Shown here: positions 16,983 through 25,217 of the stretch, in pieces
Layout of the letters: every line of letters begins with the position of its first letter
Numbering within the stretch: the stretch's first letter is position 1
Origin: Nocardioides humi
GTDB lineage: Bacteria; Actinomycetota; Actinomycetes; Propionibacteriales; Nocardioidaceae
Direction of reading: 5' to 3'
NCBI RefSeq assembly: GCF_006494775.1
Contig: NZ_CP041146.1
Span: 310,001 to 374,000, forward strand
Length of the DNA stretch: 64,000 bases
Program-made: the position numbers and the translations under genes
The notes under the pieces: generated by a model
Database searches by the model: none
What the model was told of the DNA's origin: nothing
Seen by the model: only the letters and a program-made list of their open reading frames with translations

Positions 16983-17974
16983 CCAGGCCGGACCGCTCCG
17001 GCGTAGGGCATCTCGTCGAGGTCGGAGACCTTGACGCCGGCGCCCGGGTTGGCCGCGTGCACGATGAGGCCGTTGCCGAGATAGATCCCGACATGGCTGA
17101 TCGGGCTGTAGTAGAAGACGAGGTCGCCCGGCTGCAGGTCGGTCTTCGCGACCCGGGTGCCGGTGCCGTACTGGGCCCGCGAGGAGTGCGGCAGCCGGAC
17201 GCCGGCCTGCGCGTAGGCTATCATGGTCAGGCCCGAGCAGTCGAAGGCGTTGGGCCCGGTGGCGCCCCAGACGTAGGCGTCGCCGACCTGGGCGAGGGCG
17301 TACTCGATCGCCGCGGCCGCACGGCCGGACGCCGGGATCGACGTCGGGTCGATCGGGCGGCCGGCGTTGCGGGAGAGGATCTCGGCGCGCTGGGCCGCCT
17401 CGAGGCGGGAGAGCAGGTCCTTGGCCTCGGCCAGCTTGGCGTCGGCGGTCTTCTTCTCCTCCGCGAGGGTCGTCTTGAGCTGCGCGATGCCGTCACGGCG
17501 CTTCTCGGTCTGGTCCTTGCGGATGTCGTAGGCCTCGAGCTCGGCGCCGTAGTCGGCGAGGAGCGAGTCCTGCAGGCCCTCCACGGTGGACATGGTGGAG
17601 AGCTCGTCGAGGAAGCCCTGGGAGTCGGAGGACAGCAGCTCGCCGGCGGGGCCGAGGCTGCCGGACTGGTACTGCTGGATGAGGGAGTCGCGCACGTCGG
17701 AGCGGACGCCGGCGAGGGCGTCGCCCTGGCGGGACTGGTCGGCCTCGAGCGAGGTCAGGTCGTCGTTGAGCTCGGCGAGCTCGAGCTCGGCGTCGTTGTA
17801 GCGCTCGGCCGCCTGCTCCGACTCGTGGAAGAGCCGGTCGACCTTGGCCCGGACGGTGTCGATGTCGGGCTCCGCCTGCGCCGGGCTCGATGCGCCGCTG
17901 ATCGACAGCGTGATGGCTCCGGTGACGGCGAGTGCCGCGAGCGCGGCGGTGGTGCGTGTGCGGCCGTTCAGCAC
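16979..17974 (-). CDS. NlpC/P60 (C40) peptidoglycan endopeptidase
   Basis: 331 aa secreted hydrolase. A signal peptide ends near PAQA (about residue 36). Residues 40-200 form a long coiled coil, as in RipA/RipC-type enzymes. The NlpC/P60 domain spans about 215-331, with catalytic Cys in FDCSGLT, His in SHVGIYLG and a third polar residue (His) in IVHAAN. It should cut peptide stems during division or growth. GTG 17974 is chosen because the signal peptide starts there. It lies downstream of a c-di-AMP riboswitch and is the first gene of a three-gene operon. Confidence 0.9.
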   Translation of the reverse strand: MLNGRTRTTAALAALAVTGAITLSISGASSPAQAEPDIDTVRAKVDRLFHESEQAAERYNDAELELAELNDDLTSLEADQSRQGDALAGVRSDVRDSLIQQYQSGSLGPAGELLSSDSQGFLDELSTMSTVEGLQDSLLADYGAELEAYDIRKDQTEKRRDGIAQLKTTLAEEKKTADAKLAEAKDLLSRLEAAQRAEILSRNAGRPIDPTSIPASGRAAAAIEYALAQVGDAYVWGATGPNAFDCSGLTMIAYAQAGVRLPHSSRAQYGTGTRVAKTDLQPGDLVFYYSPISHVGIYLGNGLIVHAANPGAGVKVSDLDEMPYAGAVRPG

Positions 17975-18001
17975 GAGCTGGCGGGTCCCCTCTGGTGTCG
18001 T

Positions 18002-18170
18002 ACGCCTACCGGGTGAGCTGACGGATTCGGGCACGACTTGCCCTACCCGCACTCCTCGCGCGGACCGTGGTCCTGGTCGGACCGCCGCCCTCGCGCCTCG
18101 TACGGGATTCACCCCAGAGTGAGTGGTTCCCCGGCTCCGGATCCCCGAGTGGATCCGGACTCAGCGCGGT
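18002..18170 (-). ncRNA. c-di-AMP (ydaO/yuaA) riboswitch
   Basis: Read on the minus strand, the leader contains the conserved ydaO segments in order: GCTGAGTCCGGATCC, GAGCCGGGGAACCACTC, TGGGGTGAATC, a variable G/C-rich stem, and GCCCGAATCCGTCAGCTCAC followed by CCGGTAGGCG. It ends about 28 nt before the NlpC/P60 start. This family binds c-di-AMP and usually turns expression off when the ligand is abundant. In actinobacteria it is typically found before Rpf and NlpC/P60 cell-wall hydrolases, which is the arrangement here. Confidence 0.93.
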
Positions 18171-18216
18171 GCCCGCGCGGGTCGGTCGACCCACTTCCTC
18201 GGACACCTGAGCGAGC

Positions 18217-18257
18217 AGCCTAGTCCCGGCCCCCGGACGGACCAAACCCGTCCGGGG
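18217..18257 (-). promoter_or_regulatory. promoter of the riboswitch operon with -35 inside a palindrome
   Basis: On the minus strand TTTGGT (18246-18241) and TAGGCT (18222-18217) are separated by 18 bp, a plausible sigma-70-type promoter upstream of the riboswitch. The -35 box lies in the 7-nt loop of a perfect 10-bp inverted repeat, CCCCGGACGG (18231-18240) and CCGTCCGGGG (18248-18257), which would suit a repressor or activator site. Confidence 0.55.
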
Positions 18258-18286
18258 TGTGTTGGGGACGAACGCCCGCGACACGA

Positions 18287-18340
18287 TGTCACATCCGTCA
18301 CATGTCTCTCTCTGGTCACGGTGGTCACAGCAGTCACGCC
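18287..18340. promoter_or_regulatory. array of 9-bp GTCAC repeats, candidate MtrA box
   Basis: GTCAC occurs at 18288, 18297, 18315, 18324 and 18333, that is in strict 9-bp register with one unit (18305-18313) replaced by TCTCTCTCT. Pairs of the form GTCACNNNNGTCAC match the direct-repeat site described for the actinobacterial response regulator MtrA, which controls cell-wall hydrolase genes. The array is 40-95 bp upstream of the -35 box of the NlpC/P60 operon. Confidence 0.6.
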
Positions 18341-18540
18341 GACTCCACCTGCGGGCCGCTCACCGGTCGCACCAGCCGCAGCGGCGGCACCAGCCCGCCG
18401 TCGGCCAGCGCCTCGAGGGCGGCCATCTCGTCGTCGCCGATCACCAGCTCCGGCGGCGGGCCCAGCAGCACGGTCACCACGCAGTCGTGGCAGGCCAGCC
18501 CGCGCACCACGCAGGTGTCGCAGTCGATCCTCGTCGTCAT
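18334..18540 (-). CDS. small Cys-rich conserved actinobacterial protein (68 aa)
   Basis: The product starts MTTRIDCDTCVVRGLACHDC, with four cysteines in a CxxC-x6-CxxC arrangement that looks like a small zinc site, then a short helical segment and a V/L-rich end. It has no signal peptide. I do not know a function; the position beside the NlpC/P60 gene and the DEDDh/GIY-YIG nuclease is one I associate with actinobacterial genomes. The ATG at 18538-18540 probably overlaps the stop of the preceding 82-aa gene as ATGA. Confidence 0.7.
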   Translation of the reverse strand: MTTRIDCDTCVVRGLACHDCVVTVLLGPPPELVIGDDEMAALEALADGGLVPPLRLVRPVSGPQVESA

Positions 18541-18784
18541 GCCGGTGAGGCTGGCAGCACCCTCCGACACAACCGGCGGACTCGCCTTCGGCCCAGTCGG
18601 CGAGGACCAGGACCGCGTCGGCGTGGCAGGTGCGCGGCACCACCGTCTGCGCCTCGGTCGCGTGCGACCGTGCCGAGGCGTGCGCAGGCACGGGGTAGTC
18701 GAGGACCTCCGCGAGCAGCCATGCCACCAGCTCCGGATCGAGGCGGACCAGCCCGATCGGGGTCTGGTGCTCCGGCGACGGCAT
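18537..18784 (-). CDS. hypothetical protein, about 82 aa, probably frameshifted
   Basis: From ATG 18784 the frame (MPSPEHQTPIGLVRLDPELV...) has very strong G/C third-position bias for about 70 codons, then loses it near 18560. Restoring one base in the run at 18560-18562 (GGG to GGGG on the coding strand) gives an end in VLPASPA with a TGA at 18539-18537 overlapping the next ATG as ATGA. As read, the frame instead runs through the 68-aa gene to 18161. A CAGGGT box 7 nt before the ATG suggests a leaderless start. I do not recognise the family. Confidence 0.4.
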
Positions 18785-18972
18785 GTCCACGACCCTGTCG
18801 GCACGGAGCGCAGCACGCCGGGCGACGGACCATCCGCTGTGGACAACCGGCCGCGGCACCTCGCCTGGGGACACCGGGCGCACCCTCGCGCAACGCCTGG
18901 GGCCAGTGGGGCATCCCGACCGGCCAGCGCGGCTCCCCGAAACCGTCGGAGGCTCCGCCTACGGTCGGGGAC

Positions 18973-20708
18973 ATGACCACCGCGCCGCCCGCCGCAGCAC
19001 CTCCCGCGAGGTGGGACGAGCAGCGCAGCTTCGACGAGCTCGGCCGGCCGCTCCACGACGTCACCTTCTGCGTCGTCGACCTCGAGACCACCGGCGGGTC
19101 GGTCGCCGACGGCGACATGATCACCGAGATCGGCGCGGTCAAGGTGCGGGGCGGCGAGGTGCTCGGCGAGTTCCAGACCCTGGTCAACCCGCACACCTCG
19201 ATCCCCGCCTTCATCGCGGTGCTGACCGGCATCACCAACGGCATGGTCGCCGATGCGCCGCCCGTCGGCGCCGCGCTGCCGGCGTTCCTGGAGTTCGCCC
19301 GGGGCTCGGTGCTGGTCGCCCACAACGCCCGCTTCGACGTCGGCTTCCTGCGCCACTTCGCGCGCGAGCAGGACCTCGTCTGGCCCGACTTCGAGGTCCT
19401 CGACACGGTCAGGCTGGCCCGCCACGTCGTCACCCGCGACGAGGCGCCCAACCACAAGCTGTCGTCGCTGGCCCGGGTCTTCCGGTCCGGTACGACGCCC
19501 AACCACCGCGCGCTCGCCGACGCCCGCGCCACGGTCGACGTCCTGCACGGGCTGATGGAGCGCCTCGGCGGGCTCGGCGTCCACACGCTCGAGGAGCTCC
19601 AGGGCTACTCCTCGAAGGTGGCGAGCGCCGCCCGCCGCAAGCGCCACCTCGCCGAGCACCTCCCCCACGCGCCCGGCGTCTACCTGTTCCGCGACGACAG
19701 CTCGCGGGTGCTCTACATCGGCACCTCGCGCGACCTGCGGCGCCGGGTGCGCAGCTACTTCACGGCCTCGGAGAAGCGCACCCGGATCGGCGAGATGGTG
19801 CAGATCGCGACGTCGGTGAGCGCGGTCGAGTGCGCGACCCCGCTGGAGGCCTCGGTCCGCGAGCTGCGCCTGATCGCCGAGCACAAGCCGCCCTACAACC
19901 GCCGCTCGCGGCACCCGGAGAAGGTCACCTGGCTCAAGCTGACCCGGGAGCCGTGGCCGCGCCTGTCCCTGGTCAAGCGGGTGCTCGACGACGACGCCGA
20001 CTACCTCGGCCCGTTCTCCTCCCGCGCGGCGGCGGAGAGCTCGCTCGCGGCGCTGCACGAGGTGTTCCCGATCCGGCAGTGCAACGACCGCCTCGCCCGG
20101 CAGCCGCGGCGCAGCTCCTGCGTCCTCGCCGAGATGGACCGCTGCCTCTCCCCTGCGACGGGAGCGTCGACCCGCAGACGTACGCCGCCGTCGTCCGCCA
20201 GCTGCGCGACACGCTGCTGCGGCGGCCCGACGACGTCGTCGACCTCGTCCACGCCCGGATGGCGGCGCTGGCCGAGCAGGAGCGGTTCGAGGAGGCGGCC
20301 CACCACCGCGACCGGCTGGCCGACTTCGTGCGCGCCGCAGCCCGCACCCAGCGGCTCACCGCGCTGACCGGCTGTCCTGAGGTGGTCGCCACCCGCCGGG
20401 AGGACGACGGGCGCTGGGCCGTCCACGTCGTGCGCCACGGGCGGCTGGCGGCCGCGGGCGTCATCCCCGCCGGCGCCGACGCGGTCGCGTACGTCGACGG
20501 CCTCCGGGCCACCGCCGAGACCGTGCTCCCGGCGATCGGGCCGACGCCCGCGGCGACCGCCGAGGAGTCCGAGCGGATCCTGCGCTGGCTGGAGTCGCCC
20601 GGCGTGCGCCTGGTCGACGTGGTCGGCGAGTGGGCCTGTCCGGTGCGGGGCGCGGGCCGCCACGCCGCCACCCCGACGCCCCTGTCCCCCACTACTGTTG
20701 CCCCATGA
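18973..20708 (+). CDS. DEDDh exonuclease/GIY-YIG (UvrC-like) fusion (frame broken by 1-bp deletion)
   Basis: Reconstructed at 578 aa. The N-terminal DEDDh 3'-5' exonuclease has DLETTGG (about 36), AHNARFDVGFL and HRALADARATVDV. A GIY-YIG nuclease follows (GVYLFRDDSSRVLYIGTS, about 235-252), then a UVR-like helix pair (AEQERFEEAAHHRDRLADF). This is the actinobacterial Rv2191-type protein, presumably in DNA repair. The frame breaks at 20150-20153, where CCCC should be CCCCC to give LSPCDGSVDPQTYA. Leaderless start: TACGGT (18960-18965) lies 7 nt before ATG 18973. The stop overlaps the next ATG. Confidence 0.85.
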
Positions 20709-20983
20709 TCACCGCCATCGTCTTCGTCCAGGCCGAGACCGCGCGGATCCCCGAGGTCGCCGAGGCGATCGCGGCGCTCGAGGGCGTGAGCGAGGTCTAC
20801 TCCGTGACCGGCCAGATCGACCTGATCGCGCTGGTCCGGGTGAGCTCCCACGACGACATCGCCGCGGTGGTCGCCGACCGCCTCAACAAGGTCGAGGGCG
20901 TCGTCGACACCGAGACCCACATCGCCTACCGCGCCTACTCCCGCCACGACCTCGAGGCGGCGTTCTCGCTCGGGCTCGACTGA
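20705..20983 (+). CDS. Lrp/AsnC ligand-binding (RAM) domain protein
   Basis: 92 aa consisting only of the alpha-beta RAM domain of Lrp/AsnC regulators (MITAIVFVQAETARIPEVAE ... GQIDLIALVRV), with no helix-turn-helix. Stand-alone RAM proteins bind small ligands such as amino acids and may modulate partner regulators. A leaderless promoter is likely (TACTGT at 20693-20698, 6 nt before ATG 20705) in addition to coupling with the nuclease gene by ATGA overlap. Its stop codon is the first element of a 179-bp inverted-repeat structure. Confidence 0.85.
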   Translation: MITAIVFVQAETARIPEVAEAIAALEGVSEVYSVTGQIDLIALVRVSSHDDIAAVVADRLNKVEGVVDTETHIAYRAYSRHDLEAAFSLGLD

Positions 20984-21161
20984 GAACGTGTTGGGAAAGG
21001 TCGTGGCCTGCTGCGCGCCGCCCCGTCGGCGCCTCGCGGCGTTGCAGATGCTCGATGGTGCAACCAGACCGCCGTCGCATCTAGGTCTGAACGAAGTGGC
21101 CTTTGCGACGCACTCGACGGATGCGACGCTCGCGACGACCACGACTTTCCCAACACGTTCT
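20983..21161. repeat. 179-bp intergenic element with 23-bp terminal inverted repeats
   Basis: The ends 20983-21006 and 21139-21161 are complementary over 23 bp with a single bulged G (AGAACGTGTTGGGAAAG core). Inside are further perfect inverted repeats: CGTCGCATC (21073-21081) with GATGCGACG (21120-21128), and GTTGCA (21041-21046) with TGCAAC (21059-21064). No open reading frame of interest is inside. It fills the space between two plus-strand genes and could be a MITE-like element, a folded RNA or an elaborate terminator. Confidence 0.65.
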
Positions 21162-21175
21162 GAGCCCGGGGCCAG

Positions 21176-22651
21176 ATGACCGCCCGCGCCCCCGGAGAGC
21201 GCATCCCCGGCGAGCGCAGCCCTGGCGAGCGCACGCTCGACGAGCGCGCCCCCGGCGGGCCGGCGGAGCCCCGGTTCCCCCTCGTCGCCCGCGCCCTGCC
21301 GCTGGCCGGCGGGGCGCTCCTCACGGCCCTGCTGATCGCCTGGGACCGCCGTCCGTTCCGGGCGTTCGACACCTACTTCCACCTGCGCTTCGGCGACGAG
21401 TTCCGGCACGGCTGGTCGATCGGCCATCCCGGGCAGCCGAGCCCCGCCTCGACGAACGACTGGGCGCCGACCCAGTGGCTGCCCCAGGTCGGCCTGTCCT
21501 GGATCGCCGACGTCGGCGGACGGACCGGCCTCGTGATCGTGTTCGCGGTGCTGAGCACCGGCCTGACCGCGGCGCTCTACCTGCTGCTGCGGCGCCACGC
21601 CGGCCCGGGGGTCTCGCTCCTGCTCGCGGCCATCGTGCTGATCGGCCTCCTGCCGAGCCTGTCCCTGCGGCCGCAGGTGCTGAGCTATGCGTTCCTGATC
21701 GCCCTCCTCGCCGCCTGGGACAGCGCCCGGCGCACCGGCCGGGTGCCGTGGCTCCTGGTGCCGCTGGGCTGGCTGTGGGCCACCTGTCACGGCATGTGGA
21801 TCATCGGCGTGGCCGCCAGCGCGCTGCTCGCCGTCCTGGTCGTCCTGGAGCGGCGCCCGGACCGCCGCCGCGCCGTCGTCCTGCTCCTGGTGCCGCTGGG
21901 CATGCTCGCCGCCGCCCTGGTGACGCCGGTGGGCCCGCGCCTGCTCACCGCGGTCGTCCAGGTCAACTCCCGTGGCAGGTACTTCGCCGAATGGGGGGTG
22001 CCCGAGATCCTCACCCTCGGCTCCGCGCCCCTGGCGGTCCTGCTGGCCGCCGCCGTCCTGCTGCTGGTCCGCCGCACCGGCGTCGCGCCCTACGACATCG
22101 GCCTGCTCGCCCTCGGCGGCGCGTTCTCGGTCTACTCCGGCCGCACCGTTCCGCTCGCCCTCATCACCCTGGCCGTCGTGGTGGCGGCGCAGTGGGGACG
22201 CCGGCGGGAGCGCCCGCCGACGGGCATGAGGGAGTACGCCGTCGTCGCGCTCCTCGCCGGCGCAGCCCTCGCGGCGGCGCCGTTCCAGACCGTCGTGGAG
22301 GACCCGGCCGACGACGTCCGCCCCTTCGCGGCCGCCTTGGCGGCGCTGCCCGACGGCAGCCGCGTCGTGACCGACTGGCCGACGGGCGGAGTGCTGCTGT
22401 GGACGGAGCCGCAGCTCGACGTCCCGCTCCACGGGTACGGCGACGTCTACACCGACGACGAGCTGGAGCGGTACGCCGGCCTGGCGCGCCTCGAGCCCGG
22501 CTGGGACCAGACCCTGGCGCGCCTCGCCCCGCGCGCCGCGCTGCTGCCCGAGGACGAGCGGCTGTCGTACGCCCTCCGGCGCGACGGCTGGCAGGTGCTG
22601 CAGCGGTCCGGCGACCTGGTGCTGCTCGTGCCGCCGGCGGACGAGGCGTGA
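21176..22651 (+). CDS. multi-pass membrane protein, possible GT-C-type glycosyltransferase
   Basis: 491 aa with about ten membrane helices. The N-terminus has four near-identical 5-residue units (APGER, IPGER, SPGER, TLDER) encoded by a 15-bp tandem repeat at 21188-21247. The first loop, FDTYFHLRFGDEFRHG, resembles the acidic/His first loop of GT-C glycosyltransferases, and a soluble C-terminal domain follows about residue 370. The acceptor and sugar are unknown, and the assignment rests on topology only. It heads a three-gene plus-strand membrane cluster ending at 23809. Confidence 0.65.
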   Translation: MTARAPGERIPGERSPGERTLDERAPGGPAEPRFPLVARALPLAGGALLTALLIAWDRRPFRAFDTYFHLRFGDEFRHGWSIGHPGQPSPASTNDWAPTQWLPQVGLSWIADVGGRTGLVIVFAVLSTGLTAALYLLLRRHAGPGVSLLLAAIVLIGLLPSLSLRPQVLSYAFLIALLAAWDSARRTGRVPWLLVPLGWLWATCHGMWIIGVAASALLAVLVVLERRPDRRRAVVLLLVPLGMLAAALVTPVGPRLLTAVVQVNSRGRYFAEWGVPEILTLGSAPLAVLLAAAVLLLVRRTGVAPYDIGLLALGGAFSVYSGRTVPLALITLAVVVAAQWGRRRERPPTGMREYAVVALLAGAALAAAPFQTVVEDPADDVRPFAAALAALPDGSRVVTDWPTGGVLLWTEPQLDVPLHGYGDVYTDDELERYAGLARLEPGWDQTLARLAPRAALLPEDERLSYALRRDGWQVLQRSGDLVLLVPPADEA

Positions 22652-22664
22652 GCGCGGTGCGGTC

Positions 22665-23015
22665 GTGCGGCTGAGCGCGGGCGCCGGCCTCGACGGCTGG
22701 CGCGACCACGTCGTCGCCGGCGTCGTCGTCCTGCTCTTCCTGGTGCCCGCCGTCCTCCTGGTGGCCGGCCCGAAGCCGAGCCGGCTCGGCTTCCAGATGT
22801 ACTCCGGCTACGGCATGGTGACCGCCTCCTGGGAGGACCGCAGCGGGCAGCTGCACGAGGTCGATCTCGCGCACGAGACCGCCAGCGTCCGCACCGAGAT
22901 CGACTGGACGGCCTTCCTGCCCGAGGAGCTCTGCCGGCGCCTCCCCTCGGCGGTCCGGGTGGAGGTCGGCCGGACCCAGCCCGGGGGCCTCCAGCGGCGG
23001 AGCGTGGCGTGCTGA
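22665..23015 (+). CDS. small membrane-anchored hypothetical protein (116 aa)
   Basis: One N-terminal membrane helix (VVAGVVVLLFLVPAVLLVAG) is followed by an extracytoplasmic-looking domain of about 75 residues with MYSGYGMVTASWED and a C-terminal Cys. GTG 22665 lies 13 nt after the preceding stop, and its own TGA overlaps the next start (GTGCTGA at 23009-23015). Such a small protein beside an HTTM-domain protein is probably its partner; I do not know a function. Confidence 0.65.
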   Translation: MRLSAGAGLDGWRDHVVAGVVVLLFLVPAVLLVAGPKPSRLGFQMYSGYGMVTASWEDRSGQLHEVDLAHETASVRTEIDWTAFLPEELCRRLPSAVRVEVGRTQPGGLQRRSVAC

Positions 23016-23809
23016 CCGCCGTCATGGTGCCCGCCGGCCCCGTGGCCTGGGGGCGGATGCTCCTGGCCGCCGGCGCGGCCCTGACCTGCGTCGAGGGCGC
23101 CGTCCAGCTGTCGGGGCTGCAGGACGGGCGGATCCGGGTCCCCGTCAGCGGCGGGCTCCTCTCCCCCGAGGCGCTCCCGGCCGGGCCGTGGCTCCTCGTG
23201 ATGGCGACCGCGTGCCTGCTCCTGCTGCTCGGCGCGGCGAGCCGTCTCTGCACGGCCACCCTCGCGGTCGGCAACGTGCTCCTCCTGCTGGCCGACCAGC
23301 AGCTCTACAGCAACCATCGCCTCCTGCTGGTGCTGCTCTGCGTCTGGTTCCTGCTCGCCCGCGCCGACCACGCCCGCTCGCTGCGAGCGCTGCTCCGCCC
23401 GGCCCGAGGCGGCCGGGACGCCGAGGTGCCGTGGTGGCCCCAGCTCCTGATCGTCGCCACCGTCTCGGCCTGCTACGTGTTCGCCGGCCTCAGCAAGCTC
23501 AACCCCGAGTTCCTCTCCGGCGACCTGGTCGACTCGATGTCGCCCGACTGGGTTCCGGCCGGACTCCTCGCCTGGGCGAGCGTCCCCACCGAGGTCGCCA
23601 TCGGCGCCGGGATCTGGTGGCGCGCCACCCGCCGGTGGGTGCTCGGGCTCGGCGTGCTCCTCCACCTGTCGATCATCGCCCTGCTGGGGGCGCCGCTGGT
23701 GTTCGCGGCGTTCGCCCTGCTGTGCCTCAGCGCGTACCCGTCCGTCTGGACCTGGCCGCGCCTCCCTCAGGACGAGGCGGCGGCGACCCAGCGGTCGAGG
23801 GTCGCCTGA
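23009..23809 (+). CDS. HTTM-domain (vitamin K-dependent carboxylase-like) membrane protein
   Basis: 266 aa with six or seven membrane helices. The segments [23 protein letters not shown] and [17 protein letters not shown], quoted in part, are typical of the HTTM (horizontally transferred transmembrane) family related to the membrane part of gamma-glutamyl carboxylase. Bacterial members are mostly uncharacterised. The start overlaps the upstream stop, so it is translationally coupled to the 116-aa protein. The 3' end overlaps convergent trpD by 43 bp. Confidence 0.72.
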   Translation: MLTAVMVPAGPVAWGRMLLAAGAALTCVEGAVQLSGLQDGRIRVPVSGGLLSPEALPAGPWLLVMATACLLLLLGAASRLCTATLAVGNVLLLLADQQLYSNHRLLLVLLCVWFLLARADHARSLRALLRPARGGRDAEVPWWPQLLIVATVSACYVFAGLSKLNPEFLSGDLVDSMSPDWVPAGLLAWASVPTEVAIGAGIWWRATRRWVLGLGVLLHLSIIALLGAPLVFAAFALLCLSAYPSVWTWPRLPQDEAAATQRSRVA

Positions 23810-24789
23810 GCCGCACCCGCGTCGATCGCCTCGGCGGCGCGGGCGATGCCGGCGGCCAGCGCCTCGTCGTACGGCGCTCCGGGGGCGTCGTAGACCGCGA
23901 GCGCCGCGCCGGCGTTGAGCACCACGGCGTCGCGGACCGGACCGCCCTTCCCCGCGAGCAGGTCGCGGACCACGCCGGCGTTGTGCTGGGCGTCGCCGCC
24001 GCGCAGGTCCTCGGCGGTCGCGGGCGCGATGCCGAGCGCGACCGGGTCGACGGTGACCTCACGGACCTCGCCGCCGTGCACGATCCACAGCCGGGACGTG
24101 GTGGTCGTGGTGAGCTCGTCGAGCCCGTCGTCGCCGCGGAACACCCAGGCGTCGACGCCGCGACGGGCGAACACGCCGGCCATCACCGGCGCGAGCCGCG
24201 GGTCGGCGCACCCGATGGCCTGCGCGGCCGGCCGGGTGGGGTTGGCGAGCGGGCCGAGGACGTTGAACGCCGTGCCGATGCCCAGCTCCTTGCGGGGCAC
24301 CGCGGCGTGCCGCATCGCCGGGTGGAAGGCCGCGGCGAAGCAGAAGGTGATGCCGGCCTCCTCGGCCACCTCGGCCACGCGGGCGGCCGGGAGGTCGAGC
24401 CGGACGCCGAGCGCCTCCAGCACGTCGGCGGTGCCGGCCTGCGACGACGCCGAGCGGTTGCCGTGCTTGACCACGCGCGCGCCGGCCCCGGCGGCCACGA
24501 TCGCGGACATGGTCGAGATGTTGACCGAGAACGAGCGGTCGCCGCCCGTGCCGACGACGTCGAGCAGCCGCCCGGGGACCGAGATGGGCGTCATCACGGC
24601 GTACATCGCCTCGACGAGCCCGGTGAGCTCGTCGATCGACTCCCCCTTGGCCCGCAGCGCGACCACGAAGCCCGCGATCTGGGCGGGGGTCGCCTCGCCG
24701 CCGAGGATCTCGCCCATCGCCCAGGTGGACTGGGCAGGCGTCAGGTCCTCCCCGGCCACGAGGGCGCCGAGGACGTCGGGCCAGGTCAT
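23767..24789 (-). CDS. trpD: anthranilate phosphoribosyltransferase
   Basis: 340 aa cytoplasmic enzyme of tryptophan biosynthesis, joining anthranilate to PRPP. The PRPP site GTGGD (about residues 79-83), [11 protein letters not shown] (about 106-116), the anthranilate-binding region and a second metal-site segment (GDDGLDEL) are all present, and length is normal. The other trp genes are not in the window; in M. tuberculosis trpD also lies alone beside ctaE, which matches this context. The ATG is at 24787-24789. Confidence 0.95.
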   Translation of the reverse strand: MTWPDVLGALVAGEDLTPAQSTWAMGEILGGEATPAQIAGFVVALRAKGESIDELTGLVEAMYAVMTPISVPGRLLDVVGTGGDRSFSVNISTMSAIVAAGAGARVVKHGNRSASSQAGTADVLEALGVRLDLPAARVAEVAEEAGITFCFAAAFHPAMRHAAVPRKELGIGTAFNVLGPLANPTRPAAQAIGCADPRLAPVMAGVFARRGVDAWVFRGDDGLDELTTTTTSRLWIVHGGEVREVTVDPVALGIAPATAEDLRGGDAQHNAGVVRDLLAGKGGPVRDAVVLNAGAALAVYDAPGAPYDEALAAGIARAAEAIDAGAAQATLDRWVAAASS

Positions 24790-24805
24790 CGCCGGACCGC
24801 GCGCC

Positions 24806-25207
24806 TCAGGCGGGCACGCGGGCACGCAGCAGCGAGACCACGGCGTCGGCGAGCTGGATCGGGTCGATCGGGTGCGGTACGGCGGCGTCCGCACGCGACC
24901 AGGTCGCCAGCCAGGCGTCCTGGGGACGCCCGGTGAGCACGACGAGCGGCGGGCAGTCGAGGATCTCGTCCTTGAGCTGCTTGGCGATCCCCATGCCGCC
25001 CGCGGGGACGGCCTCGCCGTCGAGGATGGCCAGGGCCAGCCCGCCGGCGTCCATGTTCTGGATGACCACCGGCTCGGTCGCGACCTCGACGTACTCCAGC
25101 TCCGGCAGGTCCGGGTGGGGCCGGCGGCCCAGCGCCAGGATGACCTGCTCGCGGGTGTGCACATCGTCGCTGTAGACGAGCACCTTCAGAGTCGCTGGGG
25201 TTCTCAC
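24806..25207 (-). CDS. atypical receiver-domain protein (133 aa)
   Basis: A stand-alone CheY-like fold: [12 protein letters not shown] has the acid pair, LAILDGEA the likely phospho-acceptor Asp, and LVVLTGRP the switch Thr. The conserved Lys before the last helix is replaced (AAVPHPIDP has His). No output domain is attached. A leaderless start is supported by TAGCAT (25220-25215, minus) 7 nt before GTG 25207. It is 16 nt upstream of trpD on the same strand. Phosphotransfer may be lost or altered. Confidence 0.72.
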   Translation of the reverse strand: MRTPATLKVLVYSDDVHTREQVILALGRRPHPDLPELEYVEVATEPVVIQNMDAGGLALAILDGEAVPAGGMGIAKQLKDEILDCPPLVVLTGRPQDAWLATWSRADAAVPHPIDPIQLADAVVSLLRARVPA

Positions 25208-25217
25208 CCGCGCGATG

